Of a stretch of DNA of 64,000 bases, positions 35,076 to 44,394 are shown in pieces (the stretch's first letter is position 1; the number at the start of each line of letters is the position of its first letter). The notes below the pieces were generated by a model. The model searched no databases. It had not been told where the DNA came from and saw nothing but the letters and a program-made list of their open reading frames with translations. Source of the DNA: Pannonibacter sp. XCT-53 (lineage in GTDB: Bacteria > Pseudomonadota > Alphaproteobacteria > Rhizobiales > Stappiaceae); the NCBI RefSeq assembly GCF_009915765.1, contig NZ_JAABLQ010000001.1, forward strand, positions 2,480,001 to 2,544,000, given 5' to 3'. A program made the translations under genes and the position numbers.

Positions 35076-35873
35076 TTAACCGAAGCGACCGGTGATGTAG
35101 TCCTGCGTACGCTTGTCCTGCGGGTTGGTGAAGATGTCCTGCGTCGCGCCTTCCTCGACGAGATTGCCGAGGTGGAAGAAGGCGGTGCGCTGGGACACGC
35201 GGGCGGCCTGCTGCATGGAGTGGGTCACGATCACGATCGTGTAGTTGGCGCGCAGCTCGTCGATCAGTTCCTCGACCTTGGCCGTGGCAATCGGGTCCAG
35301 CGCAGAGCACGGCTCGTCCATGAGGATCACTTCCGGGCTGACGGCGATGGCGCGGGCAATACACAGGCGCTGCTGCTGGCCACCGGACAGGCCGGTGCCC
35401 GGGCCGTCGAGACGATCCTTGACCTCGTTCCAGAGGCCGGCCTTCTGCAGCGAGGAGGCAACGATCTCGTCCAGCTCCGACTTCTTGCGGGCAAGACCGT
35501 GAATGCGCGGGCCATAGGCCACGTTCTCGTAGATCGACTTCGGGAACGGGTTCGGCTTCTGGAACACCATGCCGACCTTGGCGCGCAGCTGCACCGGATC
35601 GACCTTGGGGTCGTAGATGTTCTCGCCGTCGATGGAGATGTTGCCCTCGACGCGGCAGATGTCGATCGTGTCGTTCATGCGGTTGAGGCACCGCAGGAAA
35701 GTGGACTTGCCACAGCCCGACGGGCCGATGAAGGCCGTGACCGAACGCGGCTGGATCGCGATGTCCACGTCCTTGATGGCGTGCTTCTCGCCATAATAGA
35801 CCTGAACCTTGCGGGCGGAAATCTTCGCATCAGTCATGGCAGCTGCCTTTGTCGTAACAGACATGTCGTTCAT
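35076..35873 (-). CDS. pstB: Phosphate ABC transporter ATP-binding protein PstB
   Basis: 265 residues. Walker [11 protein letters not shown]-loop [15 protein letters not shown], signature LSGGQQQR, Walker [17 protein letters not shown] and switch His in VTHSMQQA are all intact. It powers high-affinity phosphate import together with PstC, PstA and PstS and takes part in Pho signalling. It follows pstA by 13 bases. Two or three N-terminal Met residues are possible starts; 35873 was kept. Confidence 0.96.
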   Translation of the reverse strand: MNDMSVTTKAAAMTDAKISARKVQVYYGEKHAIKDVDIAIQPRSVTAFIGPSGCGKSTFLRCLNRMNDTIDICRVEGNISIDGENIYDPKVDPVQLRAKVGMVFQKPNPFPKSIYENVAYGPRIHGLARKKSELDEIVASSLQKAGLWNEVKDRLDGPGTGLSGGQQQRLCIARAIAVSPEVILMDEPCSALDPIATAKVEELIDELRANYTIVIVTHSMQQAARVSQRTAFFHLGNLVEEGATQDIFTNPQDKRTQDYITGRFG

Positions 35874-35886
35874 GGTCGCGGTTCCC

Positions 35887-37245
35887 TTACCAGCGGCGTT
35901 CGAACTTGCGACGCAGGATGATCGCCACGATGTTCATGGCCAGCAGGAAGACCAGCAGGATGATGATCCCGCCCCAGGCCTTCTCGTAGAAGGCCGGGTC
36001 CGCACGCTTGGCCCATTCGTAGATCTGGGCGGGCATGGCCGAGTTCGGCGACAGGAAGCCGGCCGTGACCCCGTCGGGATAGTTGGAGGCGATGAAGCCC
36101 ACCATGCCGATCAGGAGGAGCGGTGCGGTCTCGCCGAGGGCGTGTGCCATGCCGATGATCGTGCCCGTCATGATGCCCGGCATGGCCAGCGGCAGCACGT
36201 GGTGGAACACGGCCTGCATCTTCGAGGCGCCGACGCCGAGCGCGGCGTCACGGATGCTCGGCGGCACGGCCTTGAGGGCCGCCCGGGTCGAGATGATGAT
36301 GGTCGGCAGCGTCATCAGCGTCAGCACCAGGCCGCCGACCAGCGGCGCGGACTGCGGCAGATGGGCAAACTGGATGAACACGGCCAGACCGAGGATGCCG
36401 AACACGATCGAGGGAACGGCCGCCAGGTTGGCGATGTTCACTTCGATCAGGTCGGTGAAGCGGTTCTTCGGCGCGAATTCCTCAAGATAGATGGACGCCG
36501 CGACGCCGATGGGCAGCGACAGCAGCAGCACCACGAGCATCATGTAGAAGGAGCCGATCATCGAGACGCCGAGACCGGCCTTCTCGGGACGCGAGTCGGA
36601 GGCGTCCGAGCCAAGGATGAAGTCCCAGTTGAAGCGGCGCTCGATGGTTCCCTTCTCCAGCATCTGGTCGACGAGGTCGAGATGCGCGGGATCCAGGTTC
36701 TTGTCGTTGGCAAGGCTCTCGCGGGTGACGCGGCCCTTGAGGTAGCCGTCGACACGGGCGGCGGCGTAGATGTCGAAGACGACCGTCTTGCCGATCTCGC
36801 CCGGGTTCTGGAGCACGAATTCGCGCACCTGCGTTGCCGCACCGGAGGACAGCATCTTGCGCAGGTCGGCCGGCTTCATGTCGGTGGTGATGCCGGCGCC
36901 TGCCAGCTTCTCCTTCAGCGCGGCGTCGATCAGCGCGTTGTACTGCGAGGTCTTCACGACCGACGCCTCGGCGGCATCGATCTTGGCCTTGTCGAGGGGG
37001 ATCGACACCTGGACGAAGGTCTGGGTGAAGGCCACCGTGCCGTTGCTGATGATCGCGTACATCAGGGCCGCCAGGAAGGACAGGCCGATGAGGATGGCGA
37101 CGATGCCGTAGGCCTTGAAGCGCACCTCTGCGGCGTTGCGCTTGCGGGTCAGGGCGTCGAGTTCATACAGCGACTTGGACTTGCGCGGCTGCGCGTTCTG
37201 GCTGTCGTCCGGCAGGACCGGAGCATTCACTGTCGCGTCGGTCAT
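35887..37245 (-). CDS. pstA: Phosphate ABC transporter permease PstA, long form
   Basis: 452 residues against about 296 in E. coli. The extra length is an N-terminal cytoplasmic start, one membrane helix (about 45-65, [21 protein letters not shown]) and a large periplasmic domain, as in rhizobial PstA (DUF3333-type). The C-terminal permease core has the EAA-type loop [31 protein letters not shown]. Its ATG overlaps the pstC stop (ATGA at 37242-37245), so the two permeases are coupled. Confidence 0.94.
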   Translation of the reverse strand: MTDATVNAPVLPDDSQNAQPRKSKSLYELDALTRKRNAAEVRFKAYGIVAILIGLSFLAALMYAIISNGTVAFTQTFVQVSIPLDKAKIDAAEASVVKTSQYNALIDAALKEKLAGAGITTDMKPADLRKMLSSGAATQVREFVLQNPGEIGKTVVFDIYAAARVDGYLKGRVTRESLANDKNLDPAHLDLVDQMLEKGTIERRFNWDFILGSDASDSRPEKAGLGVSMIGSFYMMLVVLLLSLPIGVAASIYLEEFAPKNRFTDLIEVNIANLAAVPSIVFGILGLAVFIQFAHLPQSAPLVGGLVLTLMTLPTIIISTRAALKAVPPSIRDAALGVGASKMQAVFHHVLPLAMPGIMTGTIIGMAHALGETAPLLLIGMVGFIASNYPDGVTAGFLSPNSAMPAQIYEWAKRADPAFYEKAWGGIIILLVFLLAMNIVAIILRRKFERRW

Positions 37246-38711
37246 TCGTACTGCTCCCGGTACTTGCGCACGATGTAGAGCGCGATGATGTTGAGCCCGA
37301 GCGTGATCACGAAGAGGGTCATGCCGAGTGCGAAGGCGACGAGGGCCTCCGGCGAGGCGAAGTCGGCGTCACCGGTCAGCTGGCTGACGATCTTGGCGGT
37401 GACGGTGGTCATCGCCTCGAAGGGGTTCAGGCTGAACTTCGCGGCGGCACCGGCGCCCATCACCACGATCATCGTCTCGCCGACGGCGCGGGAGGCCGAC
37501 AGCAGGAAGGCACCGACGATGCCCGGGAGGGCGGCGGGCAGGATCACCTTGCGCACGGTTTCCGAATGGGTGGCGCCCAGACCGAGCGAGCCGTCACGCA
37601 GCGACTGCGGCACGGCGTTGATGATGTCGTCCGACAGCGAGCTCATGAACGGGATGATCATGATGCCCATCACCAGACCGGCGGTGACGACGGCAGTACC
37701 GCCCTGCATCCAGTTCAGGCCGAAGGCACCGCCCTCGCCGAACAGGCTGACCAGAGCTGGGCCGACCGTGAGCAGCGCGAACAGGCCGTAGACGATCGTC
37801 GGGATGCCGGCGAGCACCTCGAGCAGGGGCTTGGCCACGGACCGGACAGTCGGGCTTGCATATTCGGACAGGTAGATCGCCGCAAAGAGGCCGATCGGAA
37901 CGGCGACCGACAGGGCGATGATCGAGATGTAGAACGTAGCCCAGAGCAGCGGCACGATGCCGAGCGAGGAGCCGCCATGGAAGCTCGGGCTCCAGGTCAT
38001 GCCGAAGAAGAAGTCGGCAGCCGGGTAGAGCTTGAAGAACTCGACCGTGTTGAAGACCAGCGAGAAGAAGATGCCGGCCGTCGTCAGGATCGCGATGGAC
38101 GCGGCGCAGACCAGCATGCCCATGACGATGTGCTCGACACGGTTGCGGGCCCGGAAGTCCTTGTTGGTCGACAGCACCGCGTAGGCAAGACCACCGAAGG
38201 CGACCAGCAGCACGAGCAGCGTGCGCAGCATGTTTCCGGCGGAGGCAAGCTCGCGGTAGCTCTGGGCCGCGCGCAGGGTCTCGGACGACACGTCGGACCC
38301 CAGGGCGACGCCGATGTCGCCGAGACGGCCGCGGACGTCGGTCAGTTCGGTGCGGATGGAACGCGCCTGCTCGTCGGTCATCACCCCGCTGCTGACGGCA
38401 AGGTCAAGGCCGTCGGCGACACGCCGGACATCGCTCAGCACCAGGTCAAGCGAACTCTTGGCAATCGCGTCCTGCGAGATCATGCCCGAGATCTGGGAGT
38501 TGATCACGACGGGCTGGATCAGGAGCCAGGCGCAAAGCGTCAGGATGGAGGGGACCAGCACCATCAGGCTGACGTGCCAGCCGTAGTATCCGGGCAGGGA
38601 ATGAAGGTTGCGGGCATCACCGCCGGCGCTGGCAACAGCGCGGATGCGACCGGCGAAGAAACCGGCGGCGGCAAGGCCGACAATGACCAGGAGAAGGAAG
38701 AAAAGAGACAT
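37242..38711 (-). CDS. pstC: Phosphate ABC transporter permease PstC, long form
   Basis: 489 residues, again longer than the E. coli protein (319) owing to an N-terminal two-helix hairpin with a periplasmic helical domain (about 60-190). The permease core carries VPQSLRDGSLGLGATHSETVRKVILP, the EAA-type coupling loop. It follows pstS after a 69-base gap that holds a strong hairpin, and overlaps pstA by four bases. Confidence 0.94.
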   Translation of the reverse strand: MSLFFLLLVIVGLAAAGFFAGRIRAVASAGGDARNLHSLPGYYGWHVSLMVLVPSILTLCAWLLIQPVVINSQISGMISQDAIAKSSLDLVLSDVRRVADGLDLAVSSGVMTDEQARSIRTELTDVRGRLGDIGVALGSDVSSETLRAAQSYRELASAGNMLRTLLVLLVAFGGLAYAVLSTNKDFRARNRVEHIVMGMLVCAASIAILTTAGIFFSLVFNTVEFFKLYPAADFFFGMTWSPSFHGGSSLGIVPLLWATFYISIIALSVAVPIGLFAAIYLSEYASPTVRSVAKPLLEVLAGIPTIVYGLFALLTVGPALVSLFGEGGAFGLNWMQGGTAVVTAGLVMGIMIIPFMSSLSDDIINAVPQSLRDGSLGLGATHSETVRKVILPAALPGIVGAFLLSASRAVGETMIVVMGAGAAAKFSLNPFEAMTTVTAKIVSQLTGDADFASPEALVAFALGMTLFVITLGLNIIALYIVRKYREQYE

Positions 38712-38741
38712 GAGGCGCGACCCACCAGCAACAGGGACAAG

Positions 38742-38765
38742 AAAGGGCGGCTTTCGCCGCCCTTT
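38742..38765 (-). terminator. Hairpin between pstS and pstC
   Basis: Perfect ten-pair stem, AAAGGGCGGC (38742-38751) with GCCGCCCTTT (38756-38765). On the minus (transcribed) strand the loop is GAAA, a stable GNRA tetraloop, and the stem ends in TTT followed by CTTGT. It is probably a partial terminator or mRNA 3'-end protector that lets pstS be made in excess over the permease genes. Confidence 0.65.
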
Positions 38766-38780
38766 CAGTGTGAGGTCGGC

Positions 38781-39812
38781 TTACTGGCCGATGGTCTTGG
38801 CGGCAGCCACGTCGGCCTGAACCTTGGCCAGCTCCGGATCGGAGACGAGGCCGTACTGGGCGAGCGGGCCGCTTGCGCCGGCGATTTCGTCAGAGACGAA
38901 GAACTGGGCGAATTCCTGCAGGCCCGGGATCACGCCGATGTGCGCCTTCTTGACGTAGAAGTACAGCGGACGGGAGACCGGGTATTCGCCGGACGCGATC
39001 GCAGCAACGGTCGGGACGACGTTGTTGATCGTGGCGACCTGCAGCTTGTCGGTGTTGTTCTCGTAGAAGGACAGACCGAACACGCCGATGCCGTTCTTGT
39101 TCGACTCGATGCGGGCGAGGGTTTCGGTGTAGTCGCCGTCGATGTCAACGGACACGCCGTCGGTGCGCAGGGTGATGCACTTCTTGGCAGCGCCCTTCTC
39201 GTCGGCCTTCTTGAAGACGTCCAGCGCACCGGTTTCCTTGCAGCCGGCCGCGATGACCTTCTCTTCAAACACTTCGCGGGTGCCGTGCTTGGTGCCCGGG
39301 ACGAAGGCGAGGATCGGCTGATCCGGCAGGTTCGGGTTCACGTCCTTCCAGGACTTGGCGGTGTTCGGAACGACCTTGCCGTCGACGACGACTTCAGCGG
39401 CCAGAGCCTTGAACCAGTCGGCCGGGGTGAAGGCGAACTTGTTGCCCTTGATGTCGGAGGCGAACACGATGCCGTCATAGCCGATGCGGACTTCGATGAT
39501 GTCCTTCACGCCGGCTTCGGCGCAGGCCTTGATCTCGGCTTCACGGATCGGGCGCGAGGAGTTCGCGATGTCGATGGTGTTCTCGCCAACGCCTTCGCAG
39601 AACTTCTTCAGACCGGCGGACGAACCGCCCGACTCGACCACCGGGGTCGGGAAGTCGGTGTTTTCGCCGAAGGCTTCAGCAACGATCGAGGCGTAGGGCA
39701 GAACGGTGGACGAACCGGCGATCTGGATCTGGTCGCGGGCCTGGGCGGCGCCGGCGACGGCGGTGGCAGCAACTGCGAGGGCTGCAACGCTGACGAAAGA
39801 CTTGAACTTCAC
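38781..39812 (-). CDS. pstS: Phosphate-binding periplasmic protein PstS
   Basis: 343 residues. The signal peptide is FVSVAALAVAATAVAGAAQA with cleavage before RDQIQIAG. Phosphate-binding features: AGSSTVLPYASIVAE, VESGGSSAGLKKFCEG, SSRPIREAE and GTKHGTREVFEE (the TSGT-type loop as KHGTR). GTG 39812 is preceded by GGGAG, eight bases away; an ATG at 39836 is in frame but would add residues ahead of the normal signal peptide. It is the first gene of pstSCAB-phoU-phoB, under a double Pho box at 39900-39939. Confidence 0.95.
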   Translation of the reverse strand: MKFKSFVSVAALAVAATAVAGAAQARDQIQIAGSSTVLPYASIVAEAFGENTDFPTPVVESGGSSAGLKKFCEGVGENTIDIANSSRPIREAEIKACAEAGVKDIIEVRIGYDGIVFASDIKGNKFAFTPADWFKALAAEVVVDGKVVPNTAKSWKDVNPNLPDQPILAFVPGTKHGTREVFEEKVIAAGCKETGALDVFKKADEKGAAKKCITLRTDGVSVDIDGDYTETLARIESNKNGIGVFGLSFYENNTDKLQVATINNVVPTVAAIASGEYPVSRPLYFYVKKAHIGVIPGLQEFAQFFVSDEIAGASGPLAQYGLVSDPELAKVQADVAAAKTIGQ

Positions 39813-39899
39813 TTGACCACTCCCTTCGAATGTCAAGGTTTTCGGAGCACCACTCGGCCAGTGCGGACCGGAGCGATGGGCGGACCATAGGTGGCTGTC

Positions 39900-39939
39900 A
39901 TGTGACTTGTATGACAGTTGAATATCAGTTTTGTGACAA
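39900..39939 (-). promoter_or_regulatory. Tandem Pho boxes upstream of pstS
   Basis: Four seven-base half-sites on the minus strand at exact 11-base intervals: TTGTCAC (39939-39933), CTGATAT (39928-39922), CTGTCAT (39917-39911) and GTCACAT (39906-39900), each pair separated by an A-rich four-base spacer. CTGTCAT is the perfect PhoB half-site; the first matches six of seven. This gives two adjacent Pho boxes, 88 bases before the pstS start. Confidence 0.85.
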
Positions 39940-40082
39940 ACTAAGCCGTTGCCCTGCTTTGATTTTCCTTTGGCTGACGGGGCGTTCTTGCCAGTTTTGT
40001 GACGGTTCTGCGCACGCGGCTGCGCGGCTGGCGGCCGGGTGCCGCACGGGGCCGCCAGCGACGGCCCCGCAGGCGGCGGCAG

Positions 40083-41102
40083 TCAGTTGCCGGCAAAGGA
40101 AGTCTCGACCTGCCGGACCTGGGCAACGCGCTCGGCGTCCGGCAGCGGAATGAGACCCTTCTGCTTCAGATAGCCACCCGGTCCCCAGGCCTGCTCGCGC
40201 GTCAGCTCGGTGAGGTATTCGGGCATGCCGGGAACCGCCTCGGCGTGTTCCTTCTTGAAGTAGACGTAGAGTGCCCGGGAAAGCGGATAGGCCCCATAGG
40301 CGATGTTGGTGAAGGTGGGCTCGATCCCGGAGATCCGCGCGCCCTTGAGGTGGCTGAGATTGGCGTTGAGGAAAGAAAAGCCGAAGATGCCGAGCGCCGT
40401 GGGCGTCGCATCGAGCAACTGGACCACCAGCTCGTCATTCTCGCCCGTGTCCAGATAGACGCCATCCTCGCGGATGGCGTGGCAGGCCTTGCCCTTGAGG
40501 CCCAGAGCGGCGGCGTCCGGCACCCGGGCACAGCCTGCCTCCAGCGCCATCTCGGAGAAGGCATCGCGGGTGCCGGAGGTGGGCGGCGGGCCGAAGACCT
40601 GGATCGGGCTGTCCGGCAGGTCGGCGCTGATGTCGGACCACTTGCGATAAGGATTGTCCACCAGCCGGCCATCAACCGGCACCCTGGCGGCCAGCGCGAG
40701 GAAGAGCTGCGGCAGGGCGAGGTTGAAGTCCGGCGCGTCCTTGAAGCCCGCCAGCACGATGCCGTCGAAGCCGATCTTCAGTTCGATCGGCGTCACGCCG
40801 TTCAGGGCGCAGACCCTGGCCTCGTCCGGCTTCATGGCGCGGGAGGCGTTGGTGATGTCGGGCGTCTCTGCCCCCGTGCCGGCGCAGAAGAGTTCCATGC
40901 CGGCCCCGGTTCCGGTCGATTCCACCACGGGCATGCGGAACCCGCCGGTCATGCCGAAGCGTTCGGCCACAGCCTTGGCGAAGGGAAACACGGTCGAGGA
41001 TCCGACGATCTGGAGCTGTTCGCGCTCGAAGGCGGCGGCCTGCGACGTGAGGCAAAGGGCAGCAATCATGCCCAATGCCAGCCTGGTCCCGTTAGCAGTC
41101 AA
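40083..41102 (-). CDS. Second PstS-type phosphate-binding protein
   Basis: 339 residues, paralogous to PstS (38781-39812): shared layout LQIVGSSTVFPFAKAVAERFG, VESTGTGAGMELFCAG, TNASRAMKPDEARVCALNG, TSGTRDAFSEMALEAGC, with moderate overall identity. Signal peptide: LALGMIAALCLTSQAAA, cleaved before FEREQ. It may give a different affinity or act under other conditions. TTG 41102 was chosen because AGGAGGGG lies just before it; the next in-frame ATG (41069) would cut into the signal peptide. It has its own Pho box. Confidence 0.9.
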   Translation of the reverse strand: MTANGTRLALGMIAALCLTSQAAAFEREQLQIVGSSTVFPFAKAVAERFGMTGGFRMPVVESTGTGAGMELFCAGTGAETPDITNASRAMKPDEARVCALNGVTPIELKIGFDGIVLAGFKDAPDFNLALPQLFLALAARVPVDGRLVDNPYRKWSDISADLPDSPIQVFGPPPTSGTRDAFSEMALEAGCARVPDAAALGLKGKACHAIREDGVYLDTGENDELVVQLLDATPTALGIFGFSFLNANLSHLKGARISGIEPTFTNIAYGAYPLSRALYVYFKKEHAEAVPGMPEYLTELTREQAWGPGGYLKQKGLIPLPDAERVAQVRQVETSFAGN

Positions 41103-41246
41103 GTGCCCCTCCTGCCTGCCAGTTGCGTTCCTGAACCCGACAGCCTGTCCGTCGCGCCGGCGGGTCGCCAGCGGGTCCCGGCCCGGGTACAGCGTTCAGC
41201 GCCGGCGCGGTGCCTGCGCGTTGTCCGAGAGTATTACCCCGGCTGG

Positions 41247-41264
41247 TTGAGAGTTATGTGACAG
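41247..41264 (-). promoter_or_regulatory. Pho box upstream of the second pstS-type gene
   Basis: Minus strand CTGTCAC (41264-41258), ATAA, CTCTCAA (41253-41247): correct 11-base spacing, twelve of fourteen half-site bases match the CTGTCAY repeat. It lies about 145 bases before the TTG start and just after the phoR stop. Confidence 0.65.
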
Positions 41265-41280
41265 ACCCTTGCCGTTTTCC

Positions 41281-42630
41281 TTAGCCGGCAGGGCGGCCGG
41301 CACCCCGGTCGGCCGCAGCCCCCTGGTCGGGGAAGGTCACGGCGAAGCGGGCCCCCTCCCCGGGCTTGCTGTCGATGTCGAGGCGTGCCCGGTGACGGGT
41401 CAGGATGTGCTTGACGATGGCAAGGCCCAGACCGGTCCCCTTCATGCTGCGGCTGGAGGCCACGTCGACGCGGTAGAACCGCTCGGTCAGGCGCGGCAGA
41501 TGCTCGGGGGCGATGCCCTCGCCATAGTCGCGCACGGCAAGACACCATCCCGACGGCCGGCCCGGCTCGATGGCAACCTCGATCCGTTTTCCCGTGCTGC
41601 CGTATTTCAGGGCATTCTCGATCAGGTTCTCGGCCACCTGGATCAGCTCGTCCCGGTCGCCCTGCACGAGGATCTCGCCGGCGGGGGCCTCAAGGGCGAT
41701 GTCGAGGTCCATGTCGCGCGCCAGCGGCGAGAGGGCATCAATGGTGTGGCGCACGATCTCGGCCAGATCGACGTAGGTGTCCGGCCGCACATGGGCGCGC
41801 AGCTCGATGCGGGACAGGGACAGGATGTCGTCGATCAGCCGCCGCATCCGGTTGGCCTGGTCCAGCATGATGGCGAGAAAGCGCTCGCGGGCGACGGCGT
41901 CGTCGCGGGCCGGCCCCTGCAGCGTCTCGATGAAGCCGGTGAGCGAGGCAAGCGGGGTGCGCAGCTCGTGGCTGGCGTTGGCGACGAAGTCGGTCCGCAT
42001 CCGCTCGAGCCGCCGCTGTTCCGTCAGGTCGCGAATCGCCACGAGGATGAAGTCGGGGTTGGCGCCGCTCTTGGCCGAACCATTGGCCGCAGGCAGGTGG
42101 ATCGGGGCGATGCTCGCCTCGAACCAGGATTCGGTCGGGACCTTCTCGGCCCATTCGATCCGCTCGGCCGTGCCATGGGTGCGGACGCGGTCGAAGGCCT
42201 CCAGCAGCGATGGCGCGCGCAGGCTGAAGGACACCGGATCGCCGGGGCGCACCGCCGCATAGCGGGTCCGGGCCACCGCATTGACATAGCGGGTGATGCC
42301 GCGGCCATCGACGAGGAAACAGGGCATGGGCAGGGCGTCGACCGTCACCTTCATGCCGGTGCCGGGCCACATGCGGCGCTGGTTGCGCTGCTCGTCGGCG
42401 GCGATCGACGGTGCGGGGGGCGCGCGGCGGGGTGTGATCAGCGCCACGCCGACGAGGAGGACGAGCGCGCCGGCCACGGCGGCCGGCGGCACGTCATAGG
42501 TGAGGGCAGCCAGGGCCCCGGCCGCCAGCGCGACCAGGAGGACCCAGCGCAGCTCGCGCAACCGGCCGAGCGGGCTGGTCGCCCCTGCGGTGCTGGACAA
42601 GGAATCGGTCGCCTCGGTGTTGTCCGCCAT
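41281..42630 (-). CDS. phoR: Phosphate regulon sensor histidine kinase PhoR
   Basis: 449 residues. Two membrane helices (about 33-75), a PAS domain (about 105-215), then the H box FVANASHELRTPLASL (His near residue 223), N box VAENLIENALKYGS, and G1/G2 boxes (VRDYGEGIAPEHLPRLTERF and KGTGLGLAIVKHI). It phosphorylates PhoB when phosphate is scarce. ATG 42630 has GGGGAG upstream; the frame opens at 42663. It is the first gene of the cluster, 178 bases ahead of the second pstS-type gene. Confidence 0.93.
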   Translation of the reverse strand: MADNTEATDSLSSTAGATSPLGRLRELRWVLLVALAAGALAALTYDVPPAAVAGALVLLVGVALITPRRAPPAPSIAADEQRNQRRMWPGTGMKVTVDALPMPCFLVDGRGITRYVNAVARTRYAAVRPGDPVSFSLRAPSLLEAFDRVRTHGTAERIEWAEKVPTESWFEASIAPIHLPAANGSAKSGANPDFILVAIRDLTEQRRLERMRTDFVANASHELRTPLASLTGFIETLQGPARDDAVARERFLAIMLDQANRMRRLIDDILSLSRIELRAHVRPDTYVDLAEIVRHTIDALSPLARDMDLDIALEAPAGEILVQGDRDELIQVAENLIENALKYGSTGKRIEVAIEPGRPSGWCLAVRDYGEGIAPEHLPRLTERFYRVDVASSRSMKGTGLGLAIVKHILTRHRARLDIDSKPGEGARFAVTFPDQGAAADRGAGRPAG

Positions 42631-42739
42631 GACACTCCCCGGCGCCTCCCCCCGGCGCGTCACAAGTCATCAGAAAAACTGAGCCGGCGACATAACACGA
42701 ACAAGGTGTCAATCCTGCGACACCGCGATGCCTGCCGGA

Positions 42740-43213
42740 TCAGCGCCGGCCGGCCATGGCGGTGAGACGACCCAGACAATGCTGCCAGCCGGCCGGCGAG
42801 GCCATCGCCGCCTGGTACTCCGCCGCCCGCTCGCCATGCCGGATGAAGTCCGTGTGGACCAGCTCCAGCCGGGTGGCGTCGCCGGCGTCGCGGAAACTGA
42901 GCATCACGCGGCTGGCGGCCGCCGGGTCGGCGATCGGCTCGCGCTCCGGCGAGATCTGCCAGGCCAGACGCAGGTAGAGCGGGCGCTCGATCGACAGGAC
43001 GGTGCCCCAGACCACGCGCCGGCCGCCCCGGTCCTGCTCGTAGCAGGCACCGCCCAAATGGGGTTCGATGCCGATGTCGTCGAGGGTCTCGCCGAGGAAG
43101 GTGTATTCGCGCGGCCACCAGGCCGCAAATCGTTCCACCACCAGCTCGAAGGCCTGCGGCCGCGGAAGCGGCAGGACGACCTCGAGGGATATGGACTGTT
43201 CGGGATTGGACAT
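42740..43213 (-). CDS. SRPBCC (AHSA1-type) protein
   Basis: 157 residues. The Aha1/START-like helix-grip fold is suggested by RPQAFELVVERFAAWWP at the start, GGRRVVWGTVLSIERPLYLRLAWQI in the middle and the final long helix WQHCLGRLTAMA. Such proteins bind hydrophobic ligands or stress-protein partners; no specific function can be given. It is transcribed toward phoR with 109 bases between. Confidence 0.82.
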   Translation of the reverse strand: MSNPEQSISLEVVLPLPRPQAFELVVERFAAWWPREYTFLGETLDDIGIEPHLGGACYEQDRGGRRVVWGTVLSIERPLYLRLAWQISPEREPIADPAAASRVMLSFRDAGDATRLELVHTDFIRHGERAAEYQAAMASPAGWQHCLGRLTAMAGRR

Positions 43214-43367
43214 GATCTATTGCCGCCGGTTTCGTGTTTGCGGGCCCGCGAGACGGGCCGTCCGTTGGTCCCGAACCTACTGCAGGCACATTACCGATTC
43301 ACGGCAGTTCGGCAATGGCAACAAGCGGATGCGACAGGTTGCCCTCCCCGGCCGAAGGACAGGCAAA

Positions 43368-44279
43368 ATGGCAGGATTGGTTCATGACACCGCGTTCGAC
43401 CCGGCCTATGGCACGGCGGTCGAGATCGTTCCGGGGGTGCGCCGGCTGACGGCACGCAACCCTGGCCCCTTCACCTTTCACGGCACCAACACCTATCTCG
43501 TGGGCACGCGGGACCTCGCCGTGATCGACCCGGGGCCCGAGGATGCGGCGCATCTGGCGGCGGTGCTGGCGGCGGCCGACGGGGCCCGGATCAGCGCGAT
43601 CCTGGTCAGCCACACGCACAAGGATCATTCCCCGGGGGCCGCGGCGCTGGCGGCGGCCACCGGAGCGCCCGTCCTCGGCTGCGCCCCGCATGCACCGGCG
43701 CGCGCACTGGCGCTTGGCGAAATCAACGCGCTCGACGCAAGCTCCGACCTCGACTTCCGCGCCGACCGGGAGCTTGCCGACGGAGACACGCTGACGCTCG
43801 CCGCCGGACGTTTCGAGATCCTGGCAACACCGGGCCACACGGCCAACCATCTGGCCTTCGCCCTGCCCGACGCCGGACTGATCTTTTCGGCCGACCATGT
43901 GATGGCCTGGTCAACCTCGATCGTTGCCCCGCCCGACGGCTCCATGCAGGCCTATCTCGCGTCGCTGGACGTGCTCGCGCGCCGGCCCGAGGCGACCTAT
44001 CTGCCGGGTCACGGGACGCTGGTGCGCTCGGCCCATGCCTATGTCGAGGCCCTGAGGGCCCACAGGCTGGCGCGGGAAGCGGCTGTCCTGCAGGCGCTGG
44101 ACGGGCGGAGCCTGACGATCCCGGAGCTGGTGGATGCGGTCTATCGCGGTCTCGACCCGAGCCTCAAGGGGGCGGCCGCGCTGTCCGTCTTTGCCCAGCT
44201 GGAACGTCTGATCGAGCTGGGATCGGCACGCAGTGTCGCAGGCTCGGGCCTGTCGGGCACCTACGCGCAGGCACGCTGA
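43368..44279 (+). CDS. Metallo-beta-lactamase-fold hydrolase, LACTB2-like
   Basis: 303 residues. Metal site: LVSHTHKDHSPG (HxHxDH), then TPGHTANHLAF (His) and FSADHVM (Asp). A winged-helix tail of about 60 residues (DGRSLTIPELVDAVYRGLDP onward) matches the LACTB2-type architecture, found in nucleases/thioesterase-like hydrolases. ATG 43368 has AAGGACAGG upstream; the open frame reaches 43068 without family support. Confidence 0.87.
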   Translation: MAGLVHDTAFDPAYGTAVEIVPGVRRLTARNPGPFTFHGTNTYLVGTRDLAVIDPGPEDAAHLAAVLAAADGARISAILVSHTHKDHSPGAAALAAATGAPVLGCAPHAPARALALGEINALDASSDLDFRADRELADGDTLTLAAGRFEILATPGHTANHLAFALPDAGLIFSADHVMAWSTSIVAPPDGSMQAYLASLDVLARRPEATYLPGHGTLVRSAHAYVEALRAHRLAREAAVLQALDGRSLTIPELVDAVYRGLDPSLKGAAALSVFAQLERLIELGSARSVAGSGLSGTYAQAR

Positions 44280-44368
44280 CGGCTGGCGGCGGAGGGCGGC
44301 AGGAGACCTCGCGGGATGCGATCGGCGGGACGCCGTCTCAGGGTCCCGATGCGCCTCGGGTGCGGCTC

Positions 44369-44378
44369 GGGGGGGGGG
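44369..44378 (+). repeat. Run of ten G
   Basis: A homopolymer of ten G lies between the stops of the metallo-hydrolase gene and the DUF1499 gene. Such runs are slippage-prone. It does not lie in a coding region, so phase variation of a protein is not suggested. Confidence 0.7.
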
Positions 44379-44394
44379 CGCCTGCCAGAGCCGG

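Noticed and set aside
34330..35691. 453-codon frame that looks like a PhoU fused to another protein
   Set aside because: The upstream part is pstB in a shifted frame. PhoU begins at ATG 35040 with a ribosome site, so there is no fusion or frameshift.
42631..42739. Pho box upstream of phoR
   Set aside because: Minus-strand GTGTCGC and TTGACAC are spaced correctly but each has two mismatches to the half-site; too weak to call.
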